A stretch of DNA of 64,000 bases from Hymenolepis diminuta (taxonomy: Eukaryota; Platyhelminthes; Cestoda; Cyclophyllidea; Hymenolepididae): assembly GCA_900708905.1 (NCBI GenBank), contig CAADRB010000022.1, positions 1,188,916-1,252,915 of the forward strand. The letters run 5' to 3'. Under the pieces are notes generated by a model. That model searched no databases and was not told the DNA's origin. It worked only from the letters and a program-made list of their open reading frames with translations. A program made the position numbers and the translations under genes. Positions 38,601 through 52,620 of the stretch are shown here, piece by piece (positions within the stretch are counted from its first letter, which is position 1; the number at the start of each line of letters is the position of its first letter).

Positions 38601-41600
38601 ATATTTTGGTATCTTTTAAGTTTACTCGACGACAACAGTTTCTCAGATCTGGAAGGAAGAACAAAAAATACTTACAGCTCAAAGAATGGTCATATTCTAC
38701 TTTATTAAGAAAATACTTTTCTTTATATGTTTAAGGAGATGTTTGAATTGACTGTTGCAACAATGGCGAGATTGCATGTCCAACCATAAATAATAATAAC
38801 AAAATCAAATAATCGATTATTCATTTTTTGATGGATGAAACCTGTGAAATCAGCTCACGGGCACTATAATTATTTGATTCGGCTTCCGAACAACCTCCTT
38901 TCAAATGCATATGATATATTTTCTTGCACATTTTAATCTTTGTATTTTTAGGATGACGCTCATCATCCATTGAAAGAGTTGAACAAATTCGGTCTCACTC
39001 AAAATGTAACGGTGCTTCTTGCTTGGAGGTAATTCCTGTTTTTGCTGTTATGCTTTATGGCATTTTGATAATATTGAGACAGAACAATGGCTTATTGGTT
39101 ATAAGAGAAGGACGGTGAAGTATTGTTAAGCCATTGTCAACAGGGACAAATCGATTATCAACGTGTTAAAATTACTTATTATAGGTTTGCTACAAGATCT
39201 CTAAAACAATTTTTATTCCCACCATGTTATGTTCTATGTATTTATTTAATCACCTTTTTCTAAGAGGATAGACAAATGGGGTATTTTTATCACAGAATAT
39301 ATGATTATTTTGGCCTTCCCCCAAAAAAAAAAATATTATTTGGAGGCCTTTTCCCACTAAATAACCGTACAAAATCAAATTGCCACGTTGGAAATGCAAT
39401 TTGTGCCCTTCGCCTTGTTATTATTTATCATTGTGGTTGCCAATGGTTTCTCTGTTCATGGTGCTTGCTAAGAGACTAGCTTTTACTTTACTCATGAGAA
39501 AACCGAAATCTCTCTTTTTCATTTATTGTTAAGTAATTTCTTAAAGCCGTTCATTGTTTGTCTATCGGTGATAGTTGAATTGATGATTTCCCTATTCCTT
39601 TCACAGTAAACTTTTTAATTTTAAGTGTGGTATTATTCTAGAACGGTAATAGATATTCTCAAAGCCTTTTTTTGGTTTTGCATTTTGCATTTCTTTACAT
39701 TAAGTAAATTAGAAATAACTTATAAGTTGATATGTAATCCAAATATTTTCTTTTATCCTATTTCGTTCCGCTAACTGTGATACTTATTTAGAGAATCTAT
39801 ATTACATTTTGGCAAGCCTATCTGTAGAAAGAGCGGAAAATAATTTTTTAAAGAAAAATATTTTTCCAAGTCAAATTTAGACTACATGACCCGAATAGAT
39901 GAATATCATGTCACCCAACTTGTTGCTAGACCACCCCCCGTAGTATTCGTCAGAACTAAATATTTTATTAAAACAGCTGCAATTTAAGTACACAGATACT
40001 ATCTCCAAAACTTTATTGTGTCATGTTATCTTGACCCGGATGGTAACTTATTGTTGACTTACTTGTCTTCTAAACATTCTTCAAAGATATCATGCTTTAA
40101 AATATATACGGACATTTTTCATACCTTTTATGATGATTGGATTAAGCTAACACATTTCTTTATCAAATATATCTCACTACTCAAAATCAGTATCGTTTTT
40201 TAATAAAAGGCTGCATTAAATTCGGCTCAAATCGTATCGTTTGCGTCATTCAAAATATATTTTGGGAAGAGAAAAGACGAATTTTGTTAGTTCTGATTGA
40301 AAAAGTCCTCTTTAAGTTATCCCTTTGTAGATTAGTATTAATCAGCGTGGAAAATAAAATGATACTTTTTTCAACCCACAGAAAACATCATTTTTCTGCC
40401 ATCATATCGATACCCAGTTTTTATTCATAAGGAAAGGACTTTAAATACAATTCTGGGATGAAAATCATTTGTTGAAAAACTAGGTGATAATCACCAAGGT
40501 AGTGTCTGCAATCCACTGACTGACCCTTATCTGCACTTGCCGTGCAATTATTAAAGCGGATGAGTCAGCTGTAGATCAGAACAATGCATACCCGAAAACC
40601 AAAGCAGCTATTTTTGGTTGTGTTCTATCACTTCTCTGCACCGGTGAAAATTGATACCTCATTAGAGGGACATGCACTTCAATGCATATTATATATTTTT
40701 TTCAGTTCATTGGAGGCTGCTCGCTACGTTGAGTGCTTTAAGGCTTTGGTCAACAAATCCCCTGAAGAGCTTCAGTCAGAAGCCGCCACTGCGTCAGTTC
40801 AGAAAGATCATTTGACCCTTGCGACAGATTTCTTGACTTCACTTCGTGTTGTCTCACGAACCGATGCTGCTACACTTCTTTCACGATTTGGAGTAAGTAT
40901 AACATCCTTATTCTTCCTACTTAAATATGTTTTTTATGATCATTTTTGTGGTAGTTTTTTTTGCTATTTCTGCCAACTGTTAGGTGAGATCCTGCACAGT
41001 CTATTACTATTCACACCAGGTTCTCTAATTATCTAGTTATCATCTAGGAATCTGGCTGAGAATCGTTTACTCTTCATTTATTTAAAAGATTAAATAATTG
41101 CCATGTTGAAGGAAAAAAGTAGCACCCTGGAGCCACATTTATGTAAAAATCTAGCCTTCTATCATCCTTGTATTGATCTCAATAAATTTTGCGATTCGTC
41201 ATTCAAATTAATGAACGTGCACCGATAGCCATCAGTCTCCTAATCTGTAACTTTACAGATGTGTCTGTTAGCGCTACGTACCTTGAAGTAAATTATAATT
41301 ATTTAGATTTCTGTTTATAAGCTTGAGTTGTATCAGAGTTTAGAAGTGTATTAGACAGAGTCGTGCAGACATCAGTAAAATATTTCAACCCTGAGTGATG
41401 ATAAATCCCCAACCTCGTTAATATCGTACTTAGAAGGTTGTGGTATGCACGCATACACAATAATCCACCTGTTATCATACAATATGATTCCAGGAACATC
41501 ACGTGAAGATCTATTGAAAATGAGTGACAACACACGATGAATGCTTACGTGTATGCATTTCTTAATCTTGATTCACTAAATCGGGCCTTTATTCATTTAA

Positions 41601-44600
41601 GACTACCTCCAAACTATACTAGCGATGTGAGTAGCTTCAATGTGAGTAGCTTCAATGTGAGACTGAGTCTCGTTAAGTTTTGGTTTATATCAGAAAAGGA
41701 CGGCCACGTCACATCTTATTACCCTTATCTACACTTTCCCATTAGTTTCATGAGTTCTATCTACAAATGTCCATTAATCTACCATTTTCTTGTTGTCATC
41801 TGCAGACCAGCTTGCTCCAAGTAAACTCTGTCTTACCCTAAAATGAGTATTTAATCATCGAATGTCTAAATTAATTTGACAATCATTTTTTAATGATGCG
41901 CTTTCTATGGTTTGTCGCTGCATTGTATGAGTCATTTCTTGGTTCGTGAAGAGCAGAAAATGAATATTTGTGAATACAGTGGAATGGCTTACACAGTGAT
42001 TGGTTAAATAGGTGAGAGCCAATCAGAAATAACTTGCTTCAGAATGAATCATTTGCACCTATCGTGTTAAGCTGGTTAATTATAAACTAGTGCATAGCCG
42101 ATTTCTGGAATTAAAGTACTTTTCTTTAGATTAACCCCATCATCGTAATAAAGTACTCCGAACAAAAATAGCCAAAATTTTATGATTAACATGCTTGCAA
42201 TTAGATTTGTCCATATGTACACAAATCACTTTCAAGCATCGTAGGGAAAGGTATAAGAAAAGAGTACACATTTTACTTTAAGATTTCTGTAGTTTGTACT
42301 GGACTGGCTCTTATATGACCCTACTGGGAAGAAAGAACGCTCTGTTTGAAAAGAAGGTTAAATTACTCTGAAATGTCATTGAATGGTTGTGGCTGCAAGG
42401 ACAGACCTGCAATTTGATTGCTGATGATGATGCCCAACATTGGCATTCTCTGTGCTTGTTAAGCGCCGATCATTATCTACGAACACCCACTGATAAATTA
42501 AGCTACGTGCTGTGCTATTTCTGATGATTGGTATTAAAGTAATGAGGGCAGTAAGGCGCTTTAGTAAGTCTTACCTTTTGGTCACTTCTCTTCATGCTTC
42601 CCGTCTTGTTTTTAATCATGTTTAACTATCTTAGAAAGAGAAGGATAAAAGAAGAGATGAGATTGAAATGAGATTATATGCAAGTTTTGGTTATTACTGT
42701 CGTTTCGATAATATTGTTACTTAGCGAGTCATTGTCGTATAAGTAGGTGAAGACTATTTTATTTTTCAAGGTAGCTGATCTTAGACAACTGATTTGCCAA
42801 TTTCCGTATTTCGAACGAATTTTTTCCTTTTTCTTTTAAGTTTGGGAGATCGCAGATGGTAATTTTTGTCCGTCGCATTTTCAGATTTGACTGATAATAA
42901 TCAGCTTTAGTCTATATATAGGGATTCTTTCTCCATTTTCCATCTTGAACTCCGTTGGTCATACCATGTTTAACCAAATTGCTTAAGCAACAGTGCTCTA
43001 TGACTTCACACTTTTGATTGTCAAAACATGTTTTCCACTTATTTCGTTCCTCTCTGTCTCACCTGCTCATTTGTTGCTCTCTTATATTATAATAATCCTT
43101 TTATGATGGATTCGTTTGAGGCGATGTTTGCTATATGAATAGTAGACTGCCAAATAATTCAATTGCTCTAGTGAAATTTAATCTAATACCGTTCCGCTTG
43201 ATATTTCTTGTTGGGAATCCAAAAATATGTTCCGTAGGAACTCTTATTAACAATAAACATCACCTAAACGTTGGAAAATTTGTCAAATAATTAGATGACT
43301 CATTTAATATTTAACAGTGATATGTAGACTAGCTACAAATGTTGGAAACATACTTTCTGGTCTAAATGCTAAATAAAAGCGTTTTATCGTCTTGGTTTCT
43401 ATTTGATTTACATCACTCTTCACTTTTATTCTCTTACAGAGTTTCAAATTTATACTATATATCTATTTGGAGATAAGTCCCTCTAACTGTATTTCGGCAT
43501 CCATACATGAACAAAAGTCAGTTTTTCCGAAAGTAACTAGAATTAACTAACCAATCGTCATTTGCATATGTAATCGAGTTGATTTGATTGAGTCAAATTT
43601 TGGCAAAAATGGAATAAGTTGACTCTAAAGATGTCATGTCTTGTGAAAACTGGCGCTTATGGATCATTAACCCTTCCCTCAGTGACCGCCTTGGTTCTAC
43701 CATGGTAAAGATAAAAGACTTGTAAATAAATGAGGACCTCTTCTTCACGTTATTAAGAAAATATTTGTTTGATTATCTAATCAGCCAGTAATATAGCAGT
43801 GAGAAGATTTTGCTACTAGGTACGAGCATGGGAGAACGACAGTCGGAAAAACCTCATGTCTGAGGGACGGATTTTATGAGTACTTCTCGGGAGACTGAAA
43901 ATAACCTATTTCGCTTTCAAAATAAGTAATCCTAATGTCTCCTTTGCCTCTTATGTCACCATACCTCCAGTGCGTGCTGTACAGTGATGACGTAAATACA
44001 TCAAATGTCTTCTGCATCCGTCTTGTTGACTGCAATCCAAAACATCTTTTAAGAAATCTCCCGTGCAAATCAATCTAATATGGTGATATTTGGATACTCG
44101 AGCTTGTCAGTCATAATCACTTGAATATTTTCTGTTATTGCACTCTGTTCTCGGCTAGTTTTGAGAAATATCTGTCCGTTATTAGGTGGCGGAGCGATTT
44201 AGATGATATTCAGGCCGTTAGAAGGAAATGAAAATCATGAAAATTAGTAAACATTTTTCTCTAGCGAAATTTATGTTGTACTATGTGCTTTGTTCCTTTT
44301 TATTGAATTAATAATTAACCTTTAAATTGAGAATTGTAGAATCTACTGCTTTTATTTCTGTGGTTATCTGTTTATTATCCCCCTAGTGAAAGAATTTTTT
44401 CTTAAAATCGGCAGGTAGTTCTAAAGTTGGTAATGATCACAGCACCTTAATCTTGATCGGAAATTGCCACTTGTGTAAATTGTGTATACGCAAACGACTA
44501 TTTGATCAAATGAACAGCAGTGCAGAATGTTCAAACGCATGTATACCATGTTCTGATAAAGTTTTCTCGACGCCTAAAATGAAGAGGGAAAGTAAAGTTT

Positions 44601-47600
44601 TCGGTAGTTTTGACTGCAAATTAGAACATCAGAAGTATCGGAAGAGATCGATATACTGATATTGTTGTCTACCTCACAAATTCAATCAACCCCAACCATT
44701 AGGAACATTGCGTCTTTACTTAATCTTTGAATTCTAACTTTTATTCAGGGATCCAGAGACTGCATCTTTGATTTTCCTCAATGAGCTTATTTTTAAAAGT
44801 AAAAGCCAACTAGATGAATTCAGCATTCAGATGGTTCCTTGATGATTTTCCATTTTTTGCTCCCCCTCCCCCAGTCCCCTCAATTTCATCTATTTTTGTA
44901 CTATTTTACCATTTGGTTGTGTTTAGATGCTTCTCAGTTGATTGGGATCGTAAGAAAACGCAATAAAACTCCCAATTCCATTTAAGAAAGTATTTTTTAG
45001 CACTCATCTTGTGTAGAAGAGTAGCATTTTAGAACCTCTCTGGTGAGAAACTTGAACTCTATCATTTGTTTACTGGCTAGATTTAACTATATCCATTTTC
45101 TCTGATTTCGCAGATGAACGTATTCGATCACACCAGAGATGGTCAGAAGTAATGGTACTAATCTTGTAGGACTTGTAATGGCCTACTGTGACCTGACTCT
45201 TTTCATTCAAATAGAGAATGTGATTTGATGCTAATGATGGATGCTATTTTACAATTTACTCCAAATAAAATTGTCGCCCTCTATTTCGTTCTATGTAAAT
45301 ATTGCTTCCAAATCTGCCAAATGTCATGACTCGGACATGTTTAGTCCAGGGTTTTGGATGTCATTGGTTTCTGTATTGGTCTTCTCTCGTCTTCGATAGA
45401 TTTGGGACATATAACTACTTTTCATTGGATTTGCTTCGAATTCGCTTCAACTTAACTTAGACTGCAATAAATGTTCTATCAGGCACGAAGCTCAGGTTTC
45501 GCTTACCTGATAGTCTCATAATTTTGGTCTACAATCGCATTTGCTAATTTAGTATATCCCTATTGACTTTATATTAAAAAAATTAAATAAGTATACAATT
45601 CTGACCACGCTACAACCTAAGATTATATGGATGTACCTTAATTTTATGCCATCACATAAGCAAATTTGTACAGAGATCAACTAACAAAGAATTTTATTTT
45701 CATGTTACATTTATGGAAGAAGTAAAAGGCAATTTCGTCATGAAACATGTGGGAGCATAAAAAATTGCACGCATCTCTTATTAGAAATTCTCATTCGCTG
45801 CTTCCTTCATAGCCCAGTTTATGATCGTCGTTACGGATGGGCATTCTGATCGAAAGAATGATATTTTATTTTATAAATGCCATATATCAGTTTTTCATAT
45901 GAATGTGTCAGTTGACCACCAGATGACATTTTCTAATTAGGCTTTCTGTTATCTGAACCTGATGTTCTTATTTATAGTATTTACAAATGAAAAATTTTTC
46001 CGGATAATCTTATGGCTTGAATTCTGGAAGTCCAATTTGCCTTATTTTGTGCGTTCAAACCTTGATTTATCACTCATATCCCTCATGTGATTATCCTTAT
46101 ACTTCATAGGTAATGAGGATTTAGGTCATGCTGTTGTTGTTTCCCAATATCTCTACTGGTCTCACCGTAATTCCATTTCCTTTCCCCTTGTAAGAAACTG
46201 GGGTCACTACAGCACTGTGTTAGGTAAGAAGGAAACAAAGGATTTAATTATAGTATACTTTAATAAAACCTATCGGAGTGGGAGAGAATTAGAAATAACT
46301 ATAAAAGCAGAAGATAAAGGGAGCTGCAAATAGAAAGGAATTGGCTGAAATACTGGCAAAAGTAGAGAGAGCCGAGAAGATGATTAGTAGAAATTGAGAA
46401 CATCGGAGTCGTGCCTGATCGTAGCTTACACCTAGATATGCTTAGGTAGGGAGTTCAAAGAAGTTGAAATAATTAAAAGGCAGTATGAGAATCCAACTGG
46501 AAAAGTAAGGATAAAAGCGTGTCTACTAAGGGTTTGAAAGGGAGAGGGTAAAGTGTAGTCTCAAGATCATTGGAGTCCCTAAAATAGTTTTAATAGACAT
46601 CTAATTTATTGCTGACTTAATCGGATGTTGTCATTTACCTCAAGCTTTGTTCACATATGGTAATATTGATGTCATGCTTTGTCCCATTTAACTCATTGCC
46701 GATTCATTCTGTTCCTTATATAGAGAACTTCATGAAGAGTATGAACGTCTGCTCTATCCGTACGTACTTATTTCATTCCTATGTTTTGTCGTATTCAATG
46801 CATTCTTCGTGTTACTCAATGCTCTGAAATTATGTTCCATTGTTTGGGTGGTGTATTAATTTCGATACTGTTACCAGTGAAGCCTTATCGGTTAAAATTC
46901 GAAATATGACATTTGGCGTCACGACCAGTTCGGTCTCTCTTAAAATTAAAATCTTTGAATGATGATTAATAAACGAGGAATATCTCAATGATTACCATTC
47001 AAACCCACTGAGAATTGCATCAATTTTGAGTTAATTTACGTCAATAATAATTTGCAATCATATCTGCGAGCCGTTCAGACTAGTGTGATTTATGCTGCCT
47101 ATCTTGAGAAATAAAGTCCTATTATTTATTCGGATCAATTATACTCTCATGAGGATTCCTTTGTTAGAAATAGTTTCTTTTAAAGCGGTTTATCCTAACG
47201 TATAAGCAATTACGTATATTTAAATTAAATCCAATTTATTACTCCCTTCTATTTTCTTAAAAAATGAGATAAACGACGAAATGCATTAAGTGGTTTAGTT
47301 GTATATCATTGGTCTGCAAAAACTGACGATAATCTTGGTTTTGAACTATTAATCATCCATTTTATTGTGATAATTATTATAGTTATCCTTTTGATGGAAA
47401 ACTTTATTTGTCCTCTTATTCAGTTTTCACATCTTTTTATTCATAACTTAATTTTTTGGCAGCCTTTCAGGTGAGTCATTTCTTAAAAGTGCGGTTGTTC
47501 TAGTCTCATTCCTTTGTTGCTTAAATTCATTGAAATAAGCCTTTGGTAATAACCATTTAAGCACTCAATTTCTGAAGGAATTAATTTTTTCGTTCTTTCG

Positions 47601-50600
47601 ATGTAGTGATTTGCCTTATAGAAAGCCGTAATGGAAAGCCCTGACAATACTAAGTTCTCTGGTTAAATGAAATCAAACAAATTTCTCTCTCTGAAAACGA
47701 TGCAGTTCACGCTGGATTAAGCATTCACTTTATGAAATTGGAATCTTTGACCTTCCATAAGAAACGTCACGTTTTAACCGATTATTTTAAATAGTAGGAT
47801 AACTCTTCCATTTAATTCAGATAAAATTTATGATAATTAAAATACATGAAAATAATATTAATTTGTCATTTCCATATTGTTGGCTGTCCAGTGATGTTAA
47901 ATAAATTTAAAAGGAGCATTTTGTTTTTTCTGTGCTTAAATTACGTCTTTGTATTGTTGCCATCACGAAAGCTGAATATAGGATGCTGGGTATTTGGGTT
48001 TTCGCGGACCAATCAAAAACGGAAATATGCTGACGGATGTTTTCAATTCAATCGTGAAGGAAATAGGCTAGGGTTTATCATAATGTCGAAATTTTTAAAG
48101 TTAAGAAATAGTGATATGCTCTTTGAATCTTCGTCTGCTTACAAAATGATTTGTTTATTTTTATTAGATAACCTTCATCAATCCTTTACGAATGCGTTAA
48201 AGAATTTAAAAATACATAAACAACAGAATTTTTCCGCCATTTAGATGTCACGTAATTGGATAATAGTAGGATAAGCAATTTTTCGGTTCCTGTAAAGTCT
48301 ATTGTCTTCTAAACTCTAACCTTCTTGGTTATATTTTATTGAATCGATAGGAGATTTTATCCCTATGTACGGAGGAAATTTTCACTTTACTTGTCTATTT
48401 TACACAAAATAATGCAAACAGTTTAGTGCAAGATAAAGAAATTTGCTGAGCTGTCACTCGACGACAAACTTCATCACAAAGTAGAAAGACGGTAGATTGC
48501 CGCATTCTTGAGTATAAAAAGAGTGGGTCACGAAGTGAGCAAGGAAATGAGTGATTAGTTGTTCACGGGCGTAAGATTACGCACTTTCCAGACTAGCCAA
48601 TTTGTTTCAGTTAAATTCTAATTGAAGACAAATTTTACAAGTAATTGCATAGCTTATGTTAATGGAGTTGACATTGTGCATATGTTACCCTAGGCATTTT
48701 TCCTTTCTGGTTCTTATTTAACCTTAAGTAGCTGCATAGTTTTTTCTACCGAGAATGAGATGAATAGGTGGATAATTCATTGCAACGGAATTCAACTTTT
48801 CCATATTGTATGCGTTAAATTGCCACAAAATTCTTCATTGTTCATATGATTAAATCATATTATATTGTATGCTTTAGAAACCAACATTCCGTGTTGATTC
48901 ATTTTGTTCCACGCAAAAAAATTTTGTCATCCAAAAATACGCCTTGATTCCCCATTTCTAAAATGTCAGTATGGAGAATTTTTTTTTAACGATATTCTCG
49001 TCGTAGTAAAATAGAAACTTTAAATTAACATAGGAGGATGGAAATAAGTAAATTTGCTTTTCACTGTAACCATCTAATCTTATAACCTTAGTTTTTCTGC
49101 AATTTAGAATCTTGAGGTACATTACTTTTTAGTGTAGTAATAATCAGTAAATGTTTAACCCTCTAATACGCGGTAGCACAGAAAAACAATTTTTCTATTT
49201 ATTATTCAAAATCGTCAAAATCAGATTGCACCGGTATTAGAAGAAAAAGTTTTTGTGTTGATTTAATTTGTTTCACACATAAAATAATTGCTTCCTTCAT
49301 AACAATGGGCTTTGATATCAGATTTTCGAAAGGTATTAAAGTAGTCGAAAATTTTCCTCCCAGTAATATGGCGCTTTAAACTGGATAAGCAAACTTGCAT
49401 TATTTTTTCAATAGCTTGAAATATTTAGAGAAAGTTCTGTTTCTCGTATAAACTAATATGTCCTTGTTTAATAGGTTGTCCTTAAGACTGTCTATAACCA
49501 ATGGCGTAATCAAAGTGTGCGTCTGCCTACGCGAATTTCTCATCACAGCAGTTCCAGAATACCTTCCTTTTATTATCAGCTTGGAAGTTTCTTTATAGCA
49601 TAGGAGTTCCTCGTGCAAAATAATGTCTTGTTTATCTATCGATGCTCATCAATATATTAGATAGGAAGTGGAAGGTCTGTATAGGAGAGGTGTCTGTTCC
49701 TTAATTAATAAAAGAATATCTGGATAGAAGTTCGAGCCATAGACAGGAGAGAATCTAGAGATACTAAGTCGAGAATTCGGTCCTGAGAATTAAGACAAAT
49801 TTATGAGCAGTTCAAGGGATTTAATAATAAACTGATAAAAAGAAACTTCGAGCAGAATCCATAAAAAATTCTTTGCGCGAAATCAGTTCCTCGTACATGT
49901 AGTTTTTTTATCACTGCTTTTCTGTGCTCGTACTTAGAGATGAAGTCGCCTCACCGTTACATTACTTTCTAATTAGATAGTCAACCATTCCTCTAACTCA
50001 CAATTGTACATAAAAAGGTGTACTTACCTAGTAAAGTAATGAGAAGAAACGACCGTTTGAGCTGCAGGTCTTCTTTCCTTTAGATCATATTAAACTTTCG
50101 TATGTATCCTAGATTATATATTGTTATTTTATTGACAGTATGCCATAAAATTACAGTATGAATAATTAACGAATTTTGATACCTCTATCACATAATCGTC
50201 AGTGCAACGGGATTCGCTTCTAGTTCTATATCAAAACAATCAAAAATTACTCTTTGTGTGATCAGATTAAACTACACACGTATTAAACTAATTCTACCTT
50301 TTTTTCAACCTAATTAGCAATATTGTTCTTTGATTTCCACCTCCAGATTAGGGAAGGCAATTCCTGTTTATGTGGATTCGCAGTAGCAGGAGGCAAAACT
50401 CATAAACCCTTTGCATATTAGATCAAACATACATCACTAAATTTATGCGTTTTCGGTCAGCGATAAATACTTGTTATTGCCGATTGAAAAAGCATAAGTC
50501 AAAATTTTTGACGTAGCAGCTAAGGCGTTGTATGCAGTCAACTCTAATACTTGGTAATTTAGTTCAGATAACTCTTAAAGGCCTATCTCATTAAAAGAAA

Positions 50601-52455
50601 ATTTTGCTAATCTAATGCCCTCTCAAATTCCTCTATCTATACCGCAAACGAGATAGAAGGGCGTGGTCTGATTAGAGGGGACATCACTTAATAAGTTGAA
50701 AACTGTTTGGTCATAAGTGTAATGGGGTACAAGGGCAAATCAACAGATAGCGTAAAGGATGTGTTTAACAATAGTCGTGGTGCAAGTTCATTAAAAGATG
50801 TTGACTGCTATTTTTGTCGACTAAAACCGATAGAATAAAAGAAAAATTTGCGTTTATTGGAATTTTGATTTTGCTTTAGCTTGATTTGACTATTTGTTTC
50901 AAACGTTCAAAAGGTAATTGAAAGTGTTCTTCTAGGCCTGAAAAACTAAAGACAGGAGTTTGCTGCAAGGAAACTACGGTGAGGAGTAATCAGGGACTCA
51001 AAAGATGTTTAAAAAGTGGTGAACGCATGGCGAGCTAAGTGGCTATCTACTGATTTTAAATAGAATATCTTAAAAAGGTTGGAATGATAGTTAGATCTTC
51101 CAAACATCCCTGTAATAATTAGTGACTGGACTTAGAAATAAATAAACTTCTGTCAATACCAGTGACCGCCAGAAATCATTAGGCTAGGAAAGAAAATAAT
51201 TGCCCATCTGATCTGTCATTTGGCATAACATTTTTCCAACCTCAGTACTAGCCTTAAGCTTATTCGCTAGTTCCCTGTCTGAGTGAATAAAGTTATGTAA
51301 TTCTCAATCCTAATCTTCTCTGGTCTCGGGTTTGATAAGGAATACATCAGTCGCCACAGTTAAATTACCTCTGCTAAGTGTGAACAAATCCTCAAGATGT
51401 GTTACTGAGTCTACTAGCTCGTAGTTACATTTTCATTTAGGTAAATCTATTTTAGTATCAATGTGTAACGATATTTGAAAAATTAAAAATATCGTTAAAA
51501 AGCTCGTTCGCTGGTTGCTTCTCACCGTAGCCTTCTTGTAGTAAATTTCTGTTTTTGACTTCCCCAATCTAGAAGCGCTCCTCCAACTGCTCTTTGAACA
51601 CTCGAGGCGTCTGATAGTGCTGATAAGCTGTACTGGATCTAGAAACAGACGAGGAAACCTCGTCATTAAATAATCACTAAACTAGACACCTAGAACAAAT
51701 GATTGGATTGCTTGATTTAACTATCTGAATTTGAGTATTATCAAGGATTAGGCAATCAAATTTTTGACATTCTTGTGACTTTATTTTACTAGGAGAAATA
51801 CTTAACTTGAGAACAAAATATTTTAGATCACAATTTTGAGGAAAATATTGATCGAATCAGACTATCCACCGATTTTGGTTCACGAGAAAATTAAACTGGT
51901 TAATTTTGTTAGTTTTTGATTTATGCTTGACGTCTTCGGTATTATCCCTTCCATTTGGTACATGTAGTAAACTGGCACAGCATAATAAATCCAATATGCC
52001 GTTCATATTTACATAGCGGTGGGTACTTTAACTATATTAATAAGCTCATTAGCAATCATTAATCCTGCCTACTTTTCCTATTTACCAGCTGCACACGGTC
52101 TGCTGCATATATCTAGATGAATTAATTTATCAGATTTTGTTTTCCCTCATACGGAGTGCTTAGTCATTGTTGCTAAATTATCATGGTTAAACACAGACAA
52201 ATCCTCACAGCGATATATTGATTCACCATTAGGACAGTTTAGAAACCCTATTTGTAATTCCAAAGTATCCTAAATTTCCATATGTTCACAAAGCGAAAAC
52301 ATCTTTAAGTCACTTTTTTTCAATTACAGACCATTTCAAACATCACAAAGGCGGACAAAAAGATGCTTGAAAGTTGCCCGGGAATAGGCAGCGTAAAAGC
52401 AGAGAAAATCTTTGATGCCCTTCATTCAAGTTTCAAAAGAAAGAACTTTAATTAA
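35605..52455 (+). CDS. ERCC1: DNA excision repair protein ERCC1
   Basis: Exons 35605-35873 (continuing from 35563), 36543-36585, 36623-36726, 36801-36900, 38952-39028, 40706-40892 and 52330-52455 join in frame to 301 aa (human 297). ERCC1 is the non-catalytic partner of the XPF nuclease, cutting 5' of lesions in nucleotide excision repair and in crosslink repair. The N-terminus is Ser/Pro-rich and variable. The central domain starts near residue 105: RGNQLLELIRHVVWEY, PDYVFGPTQCGFFLS, LRYHNLNPGYI, VLIVLVDVDDAHHPLKEL, then VTVLLAW and EAARYVECFKAL. The C-terminal tandem helix-hairpin-helix that binds XPF follows (FLTSLRVVSRTDAATLL, then CPGIGSVKAEKIFDALHSSF). An upstream in-frame block (35424-35489 and 35563-35604) has no ATG, so 35605 is chosen as start. 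The last intron is 11,437 nt and splits the two hairpins. Confidence 0.93.
38130..38335 (+). repeat. Dispersed repeat R3, copy 2, in an ERCC1 intron
   Basis: Colinear with 27440-27660 in the same orientation (CATTCTGCAACC, TTGGCCAGTATT, GTTAATCTATCCAT, AGTGAGCATCAAAC). It lies in the 2,051-nt intron between the exons ending 36900 and starting 38952. Sense relative to ERCC1. Confidence 0.5.
41626..41655 (+). repeat. Perfect 15-nt tandem duplication
   Basis: TGTGAGTAGCTTCAA occurs twice back to back, followed by a third partial TGTGAG. It lies inside the large ERCC1 intron and is most simply a replication-slippage product. Confidence 0.8.
44995..45125 (+). repeat. Possible dispersed repeat R3, copy 3
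   Basis: Blocks AGAGTAGCATTTT, GAGAAACTTGAACTCTATCA and CTGGCTAGATTTAACTATATCCAT resemble, in order, AGCAGCTTCT, GAGAAACTCGAATTCTGCAA and CAGCACGATTGATTATACCAT of the copy at 27440-27660. The match is weaker than between the first two copies. Confidence 0.35.
46740..46945 (+). mobile_element. LTR-retrotransposon remnant, second copy of the 240-1090 family
   Basis: Positions 46861-46920 align without gaps to 1021-1080, with the shared end AGYYTTATCGG...ATTC...TTGGCGTCACGACCA. The shared ATGTTCCATTGT lies 5' of that in both copies. This looks like the right end of an LTR followed by a primer-binding site. No downstream coding region survives. It sits in the 11.4-kb ERCC1 intron in sense orientation and is one reason for that intron's length. 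Confidence 0.5.
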
Positions 52456-52549
52456 ACCCCTGAATACAAATCTAAACTCGAAGCCCCACAGTACAGTCAA
52501 TTTTGAAAATTCAAAATATATATTCAAATTGAATAATTAATAAGTTTCC

Positions 52550-52555
52550 AATAAA
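52550..52555 (+). promoter_or_regulatory. Polyadenylation signal for ERCC1
   Basis: A canonical AATAAA lies 95 nt after the ERCC1 stop and 66 nt before the stop codon of the convergent PTBP gene. If it is used, the ERCC1 3' end falls close to or over the PTBP 3' untranslated region. Confidence 0.55.
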
Positions 52556-52620
52556 TGGTTAAAAACCATCACAAAATGAAACTCCCGCGCGACACGAAAC
52601 ACGCACACTCAAAGCAAAAG

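Larger units (their letters stand above)
40893..52329 (+). other. ERCC1 last intron, 11.4 kb
   Basis: It begins GTAAGT and ends in a strong pyrimidine tract (CTTTTTTTCAATTACAG). It is far longer than any other intron here and carries LTR debris and an R3 copy. No nested gene was recognised. The longest reading frame (47846-48244, 132 codons, plus) shows no known domain. There is no block of conserved exons on either strand that I can identify. Confidence 0.7.

Noticed and set aside
38812..38830. Short palindrome AATAATCGATTATT as a regulatory operator
   Set aside because: Short AT-rich palindromes are frequent in such DNA. It lies in an intron with nothing else to support a function.
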